NCBI GenBank assembly: GCA_016714225.1
Contig: JADJNS010000019.1
Location: 62,001 to 126,000, forward strand
Origin: Archangiaceae bacterium
GTDB lineage: Bacteria > Myxococcota > Myxococcia > Myxococcales > Myxococcaceae
Reading direction: 5' to 3'
Length of the DNA: 64,000 nucleotides
How positions within the stretch are numbered: the stretch's first letter is position 1; each line of letters begins with the position of its first letter. The notes below the pieces were generated by a model. That model did no database searches. It had not been told where the DNA came from and saw nothing but the letters and a program-made list of their open reading frames with translations. Both the position numbers and the translations under genes were made by a program. Below, piece by piece: positions 35,588 through 45,038 of this stretch.

Positions 35588-36748
35588 ATGCCTCGACCGG
35601 CACGAAACGGTAACGACCGACCCTTTCAGCTCGAAGTACCCACTCGAACCATCGTGCGGCTGTTGGTGGCCGCGCTGCTCACCTTGAGCCTGGTGAAGCT
35701 GTGGCCCGAGGTCATCTGCCTGGTCATCGCCCTGATGCTGGCGGTGACCTTCGAGCCGCTGGTGGTGAGGCTGGGCAGGCACCGGCTGCCGCGCGCGGGC
35801 GCGGTAGGGCTCATCACCTTCGCCGGGGTGGTGGTGATCGGCGCGTTCTTCTTTCTCGTGGTGCCGCCGATGGCGTCGCAGCTGCTCGACCTGGGCGAGA
35901 AGCTGCCCGACCTGATGAAGCAGGCGAAGGGCGTGATGCCGAAGAACAACCCGCTCTTCAACGGGCTGGTCGACCAGGCGTTCCTCGCGCCGACGTCTCC
36001 ACAGTTCAAGGAGCAGCTGGGCAAGGTGCTCATCTGGGGGCAGTCGGCGCTCTCGGGGCTGCTGACCGGCGCCATCGTGCTGGTGGTGGCCATCTACTTC
36101 CTGCTCGACGGGCGGCGGCTGTACGCGTGGCTGCTCGCCTTCGTGCCGCGGCACCACCGCGAGAAGATGGCGCAGACCGTCGACGGGGTGAACGAGGTCA
36201 TCTACGCGTACGTGCGCGGTCAGGCGCTCACGTCGGTGCTCTTCGCGGTGTTCGTGGGAATCGTGCTGGCCATCTTCAAGGTGCCCTCGGTGCTGCCGCT
36301 GGCGGTGCTGGCGGCGATCTGCGACGTGGTGCCGGTGGTGGGCATCATCGTGGCGACGCTGCCTGCGGTGCTGCTGGCGCTCACCGTCTCACCCAGCGCG
36401 GCCGCGGCGGTGGGCGGGCTGTACCTGGGCTACCACCTGTTCGAGACCTACGTGCTGGTGCCGCGCCTGTACGGGAAGATGATGCGGCTCTCGACGCTCA
36501 CCGTGCTGCTGGCGCTGATCATCGGCGGCGCGCTGCAGGGCGTGGTGGGCGCGGTGCTGGCGCTGCCGCTGGTGGCGGCGTACCCCATCGTCGAGCGCAT
36601 CTGGCTGCAGCGCTTCTTTCGCGACGAGGTGCTCGAAGACCACGCCGCGCTCGACCAGGTCGACGAGAAGACCAAGTCTGACGCCGACCCGACGGTCGAG
36701 AAGGTGCTGCACCCAGAGAAGCCGCCTACCGGGCCGGCGCCTCACTGA
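35588..36748 (+). CDS. AI-2E family transporter (PerM/UPF0118)
   Basis: 386 residues with about seven or eight membrane helices, among them IVRLLVAALLTLSLVKLW, AGAVGLITFAGVVVIGAFFF and GAIVLVVAIYFLLDGRRLYA. The later signature GYHLFETYVLVPRLYGKMM is characteristic of the AI-2E family. Some members export signalling compounds or act as Na+/H+ antiporters; the substrate here is unknown. RBS-like GAGGAG just before the ATG. Its 3' end overlaps the convergent TIGR02206 gene by 23 bases. Confidence 0.9.
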   Translation: MPRPARNGNDRPFQLEVPTRTIVRLLVAALLTLSLVKLWPEVICLVIALMLAVTFEPLVVRLGRHRLPRAGAVGLITFAGVVVIGAFFFLVVPPMASQLLDLGEKLPDLMKQAKGVMPKNNPLFNGLVDQAFLAPTSPQFKEQLGKVLIWGQSALSGLLTGAIVLVVAIYFLLDGRRLYAWLLAFVPRHHREKMAQTVDGVNEVIYAYVRGQALTSVLFAVFVGIVLAIFKVPSVLPLAVLAAICDVVPVVGIIVATLPAVLLALTVSPSAAAAVGGLYLGYHLFETYVLVPRLYGKMMRLSTLTVLLALIIGGALQGVVGAVLALPLVAAYPIVERIWLQRFFRDEVLEDHAALDQVDEKTKSDADPTVEKVLHPEKPPTGPAPH

Positions 36749-37505
36749 CCTCGAGGGAGCTCAGCGGCTCGACGCCATCGGCCGCCGGCGCCTGGCACAG
36801 CCGCAAGATGCCGTAGGTGACGTTGAGCATCACCAGGGCGATCAGCACGTACGAGACGTAGTTGAGCGGCCACACCATCATCGACGCGGGCACCAGCGGC
36901 ACCGCCGTGTCGTTGTGCGGGCCGGTGTACATGTAGTTGGTGTCGAGCGCCCAGTTGAGCAGGAACACGCTGAACGACCACACCAGCAGGCCCAGCTTCA
37001 TGCGCAGGTGCACCTTGAGCTCGAAGCGGTGCTCGCCCACCAGGAAGAGGAAGAGCGGGGCTAGCACCAGGTACGCGTGGCCGATGACGTAGTGCCAGAA
37101 CATGAAGTTGCCGGTGCTCTCGCCCTGCAGGTTGAGATTCACGAACGAGATGACGCCGCAGCCGATGGAGAGCACCGACAGGTACTGCAGCGCCCGGTAA
37201 CGCTCGAAGAGAATGAGCAGCGTCACGGCGATCTTCAAGCTGGCGCACAGGTGCAGCGGCAGCCGCTCGAAGGCGGGGTGGCAGGGGTAGATGAGCTTGA
37301 GCGCGTACGAGACGACCTCGAGGCCCAGCACCACGCCGGCGGTGCCGGCCATGAAGGCGCGGCTGCGCCGGAGCGCGGGCAGGTGCCGGCGCGAGAGCAC
37401 CAGGGTGACCACCGAGGCGACCAGCAGCAGGGTGAGTGCGAAGTGACCCATGCTGCCCAGGGCGAACAGGCGGCTGGGGTGGAGGTTCGGGTCGAAGAAG
37501 CTCAT
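36726..37505 (-). CDS. TIGR02206/YwaF-type integral membrane protein
   Basis: 259 residues from ATG at 37505 (MSFFDPNLHPSRLFALGSMG), with seven predicted membrane helices. The segment PLHLCASLKIAVTLLILF and the NFMFWHYVIGHAYLVLAP region with conserved His residues match the TIGR02206 (YwaF) family, of unknown function. The upstream extension in this frame is Arg/Pro-rich and rejected. Overlaps the AI-2E gene tail by 23 bases, converging. Confidence 0.8.
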   Translation of the reverse strand: MSFFDPNLHPSRLFALGSMGHFALTLLLVASVVTLVLSRRHLPALRRSRAFMAGTAGVVLGLEVVSYALKLIYPCHPAFERLPLHLCASLKIAVTLLILFERYRALQYLSVLSIGCGVISFVNLNLQGESTGNFMFWHYVIGHAYLVLAPLFLFLVGEHRFELKVHLRMKLGLLVWSFSVFLLNWALDTNYMYTGPHNDTAVPLVPASMMVWPLNYVSYVLIALVMLNVTYGILRLCQAPAADGVEPLSSLEVSEAPAR

Positions 37506-37740
37506 GGCCGGTTGCACTGCAACGCGGGCGCCTTCGCCGGTGATGAAGGCGATCGAGCGATTGCTACCTTTGGGAAGCGCGCCCGACATGCTGCGGGGTG
37601 CGCAGGTGTGCAGGGGGTTGCACGGGCTGCAGCCTGGTGGCGCCGGGTGCCCATCGCACCCTTTCCCACCGGTTACCGCAGGGTAACGGGTGCGAGGCTG
37701 CGTTGACTGAGGGCTGCCCGAATTCCTAGTCATTCGTGTC

Positions 37741-38151
37741 GTGAGCGCCCCCCGCCGAGTGCTGTTGGTCGAGGACGACCGCGCGATTCGCGATTCGCTG
37801 GTCGATGCCATGCGAGACGACGGCTACGAAGTGAACGCGGCGCGCGACGGCCTCGACGCGCTCGAGCAGCTGCGCACCGCCGCCGCGCTGCCGCAGGTCA
37901 TCGTGCTCGACCTGATGATGCCGCGCATGAGCGGCCCCGAGCTGGCGGCCGAGCTCGACAAAGTGCGCGATTGGGCCCGCATACCGGTGCTGGTCATCAG
38001 CGCCGACACCCGCGCCGAGGCCAAGGCCGAGGCGATGCGCGCCGACGCGTGGCTGAGAAAACCGCTGCGCCTCAACGAGCTCTTCGACGCCCTGGAGAAA
38101 CTGATGCTGGTGCCCGCCCGCAGCAACCACCAGGCACCCGCCGATGTCTGA
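37741..38151 (+). CDS. Single-domain response regulator receiver
   Basis: 136 residues from GTG at 37741. One receiver domain: VLLVEDDRAIRD, phosphoacceptor D57 in VIVLDLMMPRMSG, ISADTR and the lysine in WLRKPLRL. There is no output domain, so it should act by protein-protein contact, for example as a phosphate relay element. Its stop overlaps the start of the triple kinase gene by 8 bases, so that kinase is the obvious partner. Confidence 0.92.
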   Translation: MSAPRRVLLVEDDRAIRDSLVDAMRDDGYEVNAARDGLDALEQLRTAAALPQVIVLDLMMPRMSGPELAAELDKVRDWARIPVLVISADTRAEAKAEAMRADAWLRKPLRLNELFDALEKLMLVPARSNHQAPADV

Positions 38152-41100
38152 GCGCGCGCCCGAGATGGAGGCGCTGATCGCCGGCTTCGACTGGTCGAGC
38201 ACCCCGCTCGGCCCGATCGAGCGCTGGTCGCCGGCGCTGCGCACCGTGGTGAAGGTGATGACCGCGAACCGGTTTCCCCAGCTGCTGTGGTGGGGGCCCG
38301 AGCTGGTGAGCATCTACAACGACGCGTACCGCCCGGTGCTCGGCACCAAGCACCCCTGGGCGCTGGGCCGGCCGGTGGCCAAGGTGTGGCACGAAATCTG
38401 GCACGTGCTGCGCCCGCTCATCGAGACGCCGCTGCACGGCGGCCCCGCCACGTGGAACGAGGACATTCTTCTCGAGATCAACCGGCACGGCTTCGTCGAA
38501 GAGTCGCACTTCACCATCGCCTACAGCCCGGTGCCCGACGAGAGCGCGCCGAACGGCATCGGCGGGGTGCTGGCGACGGTGAGCGAGATCACCGGCAAGC
38601 ACGTCGCCGAGCGGCGCACCGTGGCGCTGCGCGACCTGGGCGCGCGGCTGGGCGAGGCGCAGACCGCGGTGAAGGCGTGCGAGATCGCCGCCAGCACCCT
38701 CGAGAAGCTGCCCCGCGACCTGCCCTTCTCGCTCATCTACCTGCTCGACGACGACGGCCGGCGGCTGCGGCTGGCGGCGGCGGCGGGCACCGAGCCCGGC
38801 ACGCAGATCGCCCCGCAGGTGGTCGAGCGCGGCGGCCCCCAGGCCTGGCCGTTCGACGCGGCGCTGACCAGCGGCGGCTTCGAGAAGGTGAACCCGCTGA
38901 GCAGCCGCTTCAGCGAGGTGCCGCAGGGGCCGTGGGCCGACCCGCCCGACTCGGCGGTGGTGGCGCCCCTCTCGTCGAACGTTCCCGGCCGGCCGGCGGG
39001 CGTGATGGTGCTGGGCCTGTCGGCGCGGCTGCCGGTCGACGAACAGTACGGCGCGTTTCTGCAGCTGGTGTGCAGCCAGGTGTCGTCGGCGATCGGCGCC
39101 GCGCGGGCGCTGGAGGGCGAGCGCCGCCGGGCCGAGACGCTGGCCGAGCTCGACCGCGCCAAGACGGCGTTCTTCAGCAACGTGAGCCACGAGTTCCGCA
39201 CCCCGCTCACGCTGATGCTGGGGCCGATCGACGACGGGCTGGCCGACACCCGGCACCCGCTGCCGGCCGAGCAGCGCGAGCGGCTCGAGCTGGTGCAGCG
39301 CAACGGCCTGCGCCTGCAGAAGCTGGTCAACAGCCTGCTCGACTTCGCGCGCATCGAGGCCGGCCGCTCGTACGCGCAGTTCTCGCCCACCGACCTGTGC
39401 GCGCTGACCCGCGAGCTGGCCAGCAGCTTCCGCTCGGCGCTCGAGCACGCGGGGCTCAAGCTCGAGGTCGACTGCGAGGCGCTGCCCGGCCCGGTCTGGG
39501 TCGACGCGGCGATGTGGGAAAAGATCGTGCTCAACCTGCTCTCGAACGCCTTCAAGTTCACCTTCAACGGCACGGTGCGGCTCGCCCTCGAGGCGCGCGG
39601 CGAGCAGGTCGAGCTCAGGGTGAGCGACACCGGCATCGGCATCGCGCGCGAGGCGCAGGCGCGCATCTTCGAGCGCTTCTACCGGGTCGAGGGCGCGCGC
39701 GGCCGCAGCCACGAGGGCTCGGGCATCGGCCTGGCGCTGGTGAGCGAGCTGGTGAAGCTGCACGGTGGCAGCGTGACGGTGCAGAGCGCGCCGGGTGAAG
39801 GCTCGACCTTCACGGTCACCCTGCCGATGCAGCAGGCGCGCACCGACGCCCCGGTGCTCGCGCCCACGCCGATTCGAGCGGGCGCCTTTCTGGCCGAGCT
39901 CTCGCAGTGGGACGGCGCGCCCAGGGCGCCCGCGCGGGAGGAGCGAGACGAAGCGCCCCCGCCCCGCACGCTGGGCTCGCCGGACGCGCGCATTCTGGTG
40001 GCCGACGACAACGCCGACATGCGGGCCTACCTGTCGCGCCTGCTCACGCCGCACTGGCAGGTCGTGACGGTGAGCGACGGCCAGCAGGCGCTCGAGGCCG
40101 CGCGCGCCGGCGGCCTCGACCTGGTGCTCTCGGACGTGATGATGCCGCGCCTCGACGGGCTCAAGCTGCTCGAGACGCTGCGGGCCGACCCGCGCACCCG
40201 CGGGCTGCCGGTGGTGCTGCTGTCGGCGAGGGCGGGCGAAGAGGCGACGGTGGCCGGCCTGCAGGGCGGCGCCGACGACTACCTGGTCAAGCCGTTCTCG
40301 TCGCACGAGCTGCTGGCGCGGGTGAGCTCGCAGCTGGCGCTGGCAGCGCTGCGCAAGCAGGCGCTGACCGAAGCACAACTGCACGGTCAAGAGGCCGGGC
40401 GGCTGCTCGAGAGCTCGCGACAGGCGATTCGTTCACGCGACGAGGTGCTGGCGGTGGTGAGCCACGACCTGCGCACTCCGCTCACCGCGATTCGCACCGC
40501 CGCCGAGCTGATCAGCCGCCACAGCGTCGCCGACGACGGGGGCGTACGCATTCGCTCGCGGGCGGCGCTGATTCGCCGCTCGGTCGACTCGATGGAGCGG
40601 CTGATCGGCGACCTGCTCGACGTGGGCGCGATCGAAGCGGGGCAGCTGAGGCTCGAGCGCTCGGCGCACGGGCTGCCCGCGCTGCTCGAAGAGGTGCGGG
40701 GCATGCTCGAGGGCACCGCCCACGCCCACGGGCTGACGCTGGCGGTCGAGCTCGACGAGGGGCTGCCCGAGGTGAGCTGCGATGGGCCGCGGGTGATGCG
40801 CGCGGTGGCGAACCTGCTCGGCAACGCCATCAAGTTCACCCCGTCAGAGGGGCGGGTGGTGCTCTCGGCGCGGCGCGACGGCTCGGGCGGAGCGGTGGTG
40901 GCGGTGACCGACACCGGGGTGGGCATCAGCGCCGAGCACCAGTCGCACATCTTCGACCGCTACTGGCACTCGGCGCGCAGCGGCCCCAAGGCGCTGGGCC
41001 TGGGCCTGGCGATCGCCAAGGGCATCGTCGAGGCGCACGGCAGCACGCTTCGGGTCGAGAGCCGCGAGGGCGAAGGCAGCCGCTTCTCGTTCGGGCTGCA

Positions 41101-41929
41101 GGCGGTGTCGCAGGTCGACACCACGGCGCGGGCCGAGCTGCGGGCCGCGCCGGCGCCGGCCCCGCGCGCCGAAGAGACAGTAGACGCCTCGCTCGCCGCG
41201 CGCGACGCGTTCATCTCGACCGCTTCGCACGAGCTGCGCACCCCGCTCACCGCGCTCGAGGTGCAGATCGAGACGCTGCTGCGGCTGCTGGTCACCGGGC
41301 GCGAGAGCGGCTCGAGCCCGCGGGTGAAGCGAACCCTCGAGTCGGCGCTCAAGCAGACCGACCGGCTGACCCGGCTGGTCGAGAACCTGCTCGACGTGTC
41401 GAGCGTGACGCTGGGGCGCTTCGAGCTGCGCTTGTCCGAGGGTGACCTGGGCGAGGCGCTCGAGTCGGCGGTGACCGAGTGCCAGGGCGACGCGCAGGCG
41501 GCCGGCACCCGAATTCACCTCGAGACCCACCCGGTGCCGGCGCGCTTCGACCGCGCGCGCATGCGCGAGGTGCTGTACGTGCTGGTGGCGAGCGCCACCA
41601 AGAACAGCTCGGGGCTGCCCATCGAGGTGAGCCTGCACGCCAGCCGCGACGCGGCGCACATCACCGTGTCCGGCGGCGGCGCCTTCACCGCGGTCGAGCT
41701 GGCGCGCATGTTTCAGCGCTACGACCAGGTGGTCTCGACCGACCGCTACGCGGGGCTGGGCATCGGGCTGTACCTGGCGCGGCACGTGGTCGAGGCGCAC
41801 GGCGGCACCATCAAGGCCGAGGCGGCCGACGGGCGCGGCACGGTGTTCAGCATCGACCTGCCGCGGTGGTCGCGGGTGTTCACCCCCACGCCCACGCTGG
41901 GGGCCCGGCTGCCGCGCGACCTGCATTGA
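38144..41929 (+). CDS. Hybrid sensor kinase with three histidine kinase modules
   Basis: 1261 residues, no clear membrane segments. Order: PAS-like domain of the DWSSTPLGPIERW type (15-150), GAF (160-330), HisKA-HATPase 1 (H349 in NVSHEFRTPLTL), receiver (D664 in LVLSDVMMPRLDG), HisKA-HATPase 2 (H774 in VVSHDLRTPLTA), HisKA-HATPase 3 (H1029 in TASHELRTPLTA). Modules 1 and 2 have intact N and G boxes (NLLSNAFKFT, NLLGNAIKFT). Module 3 has lost them (VLYVLVASATKNSS for the N-box, SGGGAF for DxGxG) but keeps GLGIGLYLARHVV, so it may not bind ATP and could be trans-phosphorylated. Coupled to the receiver gene by an 8-base overlap. Confidence 0.93.
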   Translation: MSERAPEMEALIAGFDWSSTPLGPIERWSPALRTVVKVMTANRFPQLLWWGPELVSIYNDAYRPVLGTKHPWALGRPVAKVWHEIWHVLRPLIETPLHGGPATWNEDILLEINRHGFVEESHFTIAYSPVPDESAPNGIGGVLATVSEITGKHVAERRTVALRDLGARLGEAQTAVKACEIAASTLEKLPRDLPFSLIYLLDDDGRRLRLAAAAGTEPGTQIAPQVVERGGPQAWPFDAALTSGGFEKVNPLSSRFSEVPQGPWADPPDSAVVAPLSSNVPGRPAGVMVLGLSARLPVDEQYGAFLQLVCSQVSSAIGAARALEGERRRAETLAELDRAKTAFFSNVSHEFRTPLTLMLGPIDDGLADTRHPLPAEQRERLELVQRNGLRLQKLVNSLLDFARIEAGRSYAQFSPTDLCALTRELASSFRSALEHAGLKLEVDCEALPGPVWVDAAMWEKIVLNLLSNAFKFTFNGTVRLALEARGEQVELRVSDTGIGIAREAQARIFERFYRVEGARGRSHEGSGIGLALVSELVKLHGGSVTVQSAPGEGSTFTVTLPMQQARTDAPVLAPTPIRAGAFLAELSQWDGAPRAPAREERDEAPPPRTLGSPDARILVADDNADMRAYLSRLLTPHWQVVTVSDGQQALEAARAGGLDLVLSDVMMPRLDGLKLLETLRADPRTRGLPVVLLSARAGEEATVAGLQGGADDYLVKPFSSHELLARVSSQLALAALRKQALTEAQLHGQEAGRLLESSRQAIRSRDEVLAVVSHDLRTPLTAIRTAAELISRHSVADDGGVRIRSRAALIRRSVDSMERLIGDLLDVGAIEAGQLRLERSAHGLPALLEEVRGMLEGTAHAHGLTLAVELDEGLPEVSCDGPRVMRAVANLLGNAIKFTPSEGRVVLSARRDGSGGAVVAVTDTGVGISAEHQSHIFDRYWHSARSGPKALGLGLAIAKGIVEAHGSTLRVESREGEGSRFSFGLQAVSQVDTTARAELRAAPAPAPRAEETVDASLAARDAFISTASHELRTPLTALEVQIETLLRLLVTGRESGSSPRVKRTLESALKQTDRLTRLVENLLDVSSVTLGRFELRLSEGDLGEALESAVTECQGDAQAAGTRIHLETHPVPARFDRARMREVLYVLVASATKNSSGLPIEVSLHASRDAAHITVSGGGAFTAVELARMFQRYDQVVSTDRYAGLGIGLYLARHVVEAHGGTIKAEAADGRGTVFSIDLPRWSRVFTPTPTLGARLPRDLH

Positions 41930-41957
41930 AGGCGCGCGTCGAGCTTCAGGGCGCTGC

Positions 41958-42671
41958 TCAGCCCGGCTCGCCCCCGGCCCGACCGCTGCGGCCCTGCGCG
42001 AGCCGGGCCTTCAGCGCTGCGGCGTAGCGGCGGCTGACCGGTACGCGCTCGCCGCTCTCGAGCGTCACGTGGTGCTCGAGCGCGGTGGCGGTGAACGCGC
42101 GAATCGCAGACACACGCACCAGCTCGGCGCGGTGCACACGCACGAAGCCGGCCGGCTCGAGGCGGGTCTCGAGCGCGTCGAGCGACTCTTTGGTGAGGTG
42201 CTCGTCGCCGGCGACGTGAAAGACGGTGTACTTCTGCGACGCGCTGAAGCGGGCGATCTCGGCGGCGGCGAAGAACTGCACCGTGTTGCCGCTGCGCGTG
42301 GTGATGCACGCAGCGCCCGGCCGCGTGAACCGCAGGCGCACCTTGCCGAGCGCGTCGGCGAGCCGCGCAGCCGCGACCGGCTTGAGCAGGTAGTCGACCG
42401 CGTTCACGCCGAAGGCCGCCACGGCGTGCTCTTCGTGCGCGGTGATGAAGATCACCGGGGGCATGCCCTCGGCGGCGGCGACCGCGAGCCCGTCGAGGCC
42501 GGGCATCTCGACGTCCAGCAGCAGCACGTCGGGAGCCAGCTGGCGCGCCGCCGCGATCGCCCGCTCGCCGTTCTCGGCCTCGCCGACGACCTCGACGCCG
42601 CCGACCGCCGCGAGCAGGCGAATCAGCCGCCGCCGCGCCGGGGCCTCGTCGTCGGCGACCAGCACCTTCAC
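41958..42671 (-). CDS. LytTR-family DNA-binding response regulator
   Basis: 237 residues from GTG at 42671, overlapping the kinase stop (GTGA). Receiver domain 1-120 with VLVADDE, phosphoacceptor D53 in LLLDVEMPGLD and K in DYLLKPV; then a LytTR DNA-binding domain (about 135-230) with ITTRSGNTVQFFAAAEI, ESLDALETRL and GFVRVHRAELV. Functions with the LytS-like kinase next to it. LytTR proteins bind paired direct repeats; I did not find a clear pair in this window. Confidence 0.9.
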   Translation of the reverse strand: MKVLVADDEAPARRRLIRLLAAVGGVEVVGEAENGERAIAAARQLAPDVLLLDVEMPGLDGLAVAAAEGMPPVIFITAHEEHAVAAFGVNAVDYLLKPVAAARLADALGKVRLRFTRPGAACITTRSGNTVQFFAAAEIARFSASQKYTVFHVAGDEHLTKESLDALETRLEPAGFVRVHRAELVRVSAIRAFTATALEHHVTLESGERVPVSRRYAAALKARLAQGRSGRAGGEPG

Positions 42672-43717
42672 GCGCCGCTCCACGGCAGCGAGAGCGCCGC
42701 GGTGTAGCCACCCTGCCCGTTCGGCGTCAGCTCGAGCGAGCCCGCGGCGCCGTAGGTGAGCGCGAGGCGCTCGTACAGATCGCGCAGGCTCGTGCCCGTG
42801 CCGCTGCGGTGCTTCGCGTCGGCGGGCCTTGCGACCGAGGCCTCGTCGTCGACCCTCAGCGCGAGGCGGCCATCGACGGCGCGTGCCACGACGCGAACGG
42901 TGCCGCCCTCGACCCGGGGAGCCACTCCGTGCAGCACCGCGTTCTCGACCAGCGGCTGCAGCATCAGCGGAGGCAGACGTGCAAGCTCGAGCCCCGGCTC
43001 GACGTCGATGTGCCAGGTCAGGCGCGACCCGAAACGCGCGCGCTGCACCTCGAGGTAGTCTTCGATCATCGCCAGCTCTTCGCGAAGCGCCACCTCTTCG
43101 AGCCGCGCGCTGCGCAGCGTGTAGCGGAAGATGCCCGCCATGCGCTCGACGATGTTCTCGGCCAGTGCCGGCTGCTCGGGGATGAGGCTGGCCACCGTGT
43201 TCAGCGCGTTGAACAGAAAGTGCGGCATGGTGCGCGACTTGAGAGCCTCGAGCTGGGCGCGCAGCGCCGCTTGCTGCGTACCCTGGCGCGCGGTGCGCAG
43301 CTCTTGCACCACCAGCGCCGGCACCAGCAGCGTCCACGTGATGACCACGCAGGCCGCGGCGATGCCGGCTGCAGGAGGCCCCTCGCCCGGGTGCGCGAGC
43401 TCCATCAGCGGGCGAATCGCGAGCGCGGTCGGAGCGGCGACCGCGGCACCGACGAGCGCGTGAAAGGCAGTGCGTGCCAGCACTCCGCGCAGCGGCCGCA
43501 CGCGTGGCACGGCCCACCGGTACACGACGTAGAGCAACCCGGGTATGGCGATGAACGCGCTGCAGTTCTCGACGAGCGCCATCGCCATCTCGCCGCGCGT
43601 CATCTCGAAGAAGTCGCGCTGCAGCACGGGTGCGTAGAGCAGCGGCGCGACGAGGCAGAAGTAGAACAGCTCTGCCGGAGGCTTCGCCCAGGGCAGGGTC
43701 TCGTCGGTCTCGCTCAT
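42668..43717 (-). CDS. LytS/YehU-type membrane histidine kinase
   Basis: 349 residues with about four membrane helices (first at LFYFCLVAPLLYAPVL). The His_kinase (PF06580) motif PHFLFNALNTVASL carries H166. The ATP-lid side reads LRVDDEASVARP and then SGTGTSLRDLYERL; the usual DNGxG is changed to DDEAS, which could weaken nucleotide binding, though the N-box LQPLVENAVLHG is intact. The ATG at 43717 is separated by about 20 bases from the stop of the barrel protein gene, so it may share the upstream transcript. Partner of the LytTR regulator. Confidence 0.88.
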   Translation of the reverse strand: MSETDETLPWAKPPAELFYFCLVAPLLYAPVLQRDFFEMTRGEMAMALVENCSAFIAIPGLLYVVYRWAVPRVRPLRGVLARTAFHALVGAAVAAPTALAIRPLMELAHPGEGPPAAGIAAACVVITWTLLVPALVVQELRTARQGTQQAALRAQLEALKSRTMPHFLFNALNTVASLIPEQPALAENIVERMAGIFRYTLRSARLEEVALREELAMIEDYLEVQRARFGSRLTWHIDVEPGLELARLPPLMLQPLVENAVLHGVAPRVEGGTVRVVARAVDGRLALRVDDEASVARPADAKHRSGTGTSLRDLYERLALTYGAAGSLELTPNGQGGYTAALSLPWSGA

Positions 43718-43735
43718 GGTCGGGGGTCGAGCGAA

Positions 43736-44302
43736 TCACAGCGCCACACGCAAGCCGAACTGGGGGGCGAGAACGCTGACGCCTCCGAGCGGCGGCACCC
43801 ACGACACGCCTACGCGCGCCTCGACTCCGTCGACCAGGCGCAGCAGCAGGCCGGCGTCGAGTGAGCCGTAGATCGGCAGCGGGTGGTTGCGCAGAGGCTG
43901 GCCCATGCGGTCAGAGAACAACAGGGCGCTGCCCACCGTCAGCGCGAGGTACGGGTTCACCCGAGACTCGAAGCGGGTGGTGAGCGAGAGGTCGAGCAGC
44001 GCTGCGGCGTAGTCGTAGTTCGCGACGTAGCTCGGGGTGGCCTCGTCGATGCTGTACGAGCCCTCGACCTGCTCGTGCAGGTGCTGCAGGCGCAGCCCGA
44101 GCTCGAGCCGCAGCGGCCCGGCGTCGAAGCCGTAGCCGAGGCCGGCCATGCTCTGCACGCCGTTGCGCGCGAAGTGCTCGGCGACTCCGAGCGCGTCGAC
44201 GGGGAAGAACGTGGCGAAGGCCGGGCCCGAGCTCGCCTGCACGAAGAAGCCCGAAGCGCTCGCAGGCAGCGAGACGAGGAGCAGCAGCGCGAGCGTCTTC
44301 AT
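43736..44302 (-). CDS. Small outer-membrane beta-barrel protein
   Basis: 188 residues. Signal peptide MKTLALLLLVSLPASASG, then alternating beta-strands with aromatic girdles (GPLRLELGLRLQHLHEQV, YAAALLDLSLTTRFES, YGSLDAGLLLRLV) and a C-terminal strand ending FGLRVAL. Resembles eight-stranded outer-membrane barrels. The start overlaps the DUF3494 stop by 4 bases, so the two envelope proteins are coupled; the LytS/LytTR genes follow on the same strand. Confidence 0.65.
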   Translation of the reverse strand: MKTLALLLLVSLPASASGFFVQASSGPAFATFFPVDALGVAEHFARNGVQSMAGLGYGFDAGPLRLELGLRLQHLHEQVEGSYSIDEATPSYVANYDYAAALLDLSLTTRFESRVNPYLALTVGSALLFSDRMGQPLRNHPLPIYGSLDAGLLLRLVDGVEARVGVSWVPPLGGVSVLAPQFGLRVAL

Positions 44303-44898
44303 GGCGCGACCTGGGCCGCGTCACCGAGCAAAGCGGCGTCGAGGGTGAGGGCTCGCCCGTGCAGCGAGGCGGCGGGCTGCAGGGTGACCGAGCCGGCGGC
44401 GAGCACGACGCCCTCGAGGTGGGCGCCCTCGCCGAGGTTCACGTCGCCGGCGACCAGCCAGACGATGCGGTCGGAGAGGGGCGGGTCGCCGAACAGCCGC
44501 ACGCGGGTCTCGGGCGCGAGAACGAGGTCACCGGCGACCTGCAGCACCCAGGCATCGTGCACGCTGCCATCGAGCCGCAGCTCCGAGGTGACGCGCACGC
44601 TCGAGTCCCAACGGTAGACGCCGGGGGTCAGGGTGCGGTCGACCATCGCGCCACGGTCGAGCGCAGTGATGTCGGGCTCGCGCGAGCGCGCGTCGGTGGC
44701 GGCGGCCTCGAGCGCGGCCAGCGCGTCGGTGGCGTCGGCTTCACCGACGTCGCCGAGCACCGTGGCCGTTGGGGCCGAGGTGAGGCCGCCGCGCGCGAGC
44801 ACCGAGAAGCCCGCCGCGGCCCCCAGCGCTACGGGAGCCGGAGGAGGCCGGCCGCACGCCGCCACCCAGAGCACTGCCAACCACGAATGTTTGAGCAT
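44299..44898 (-). CDS. DUF3494 (ice-binding fold) lipoprotein
   Basis: 199 residues from ATG at 44898: MLKHSWLAVLWVAAC, a lipoprotein signal (C15). Residues 30-199 match DUF3494: FSVLARGGLTSAPTATVLGD near the start, then TPGVYRWDSSVRV, DAWVLQVAGDLVLAP and the repeated strand pattern VWLVAGDVNLGEG and VVLAAGSVTLQPAASLHG of a beta-solenoid. The family includes bacterial ice-binding proteins, but many members have no shown ice activity and may be surface adhesins. The upstream extension of this frame overlaps the SDR gene and is a shadow. First gene of an operon with the barrel protein. Confidence 0.8.
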   Translation of the reverse strand: MLKHSWLAVLWVAACGRPPPAPVALGAAAGFSVLARGGLTSAPTATVLGDVGEADATDALAALEAAATDARSREPDITALDRGAMVDRTLTPGVYRWDSSVRVTSELRLDGSVHDAWVLQVAGDLVLAPETRVRLFGDPPLSDRIVWLVAGDVNLGEGAHLEGVVLAAGSVTLQPAASLHGRALTLDAALLGDAAQVAP

Positions 44899-45038
44899 GA
44901 TGCACCGGGTACCCGGCCGGGGCCGCGCCCGTTTCGCGCAGGCGACGAGCGGTCGATGCGCGGCGACGGGCGTTGGCGTCGCGACGGGCACCACGCGGGT
45001 GGACCGGCATCGGCGTGCACTGAAGCTGCCCGACCGCT

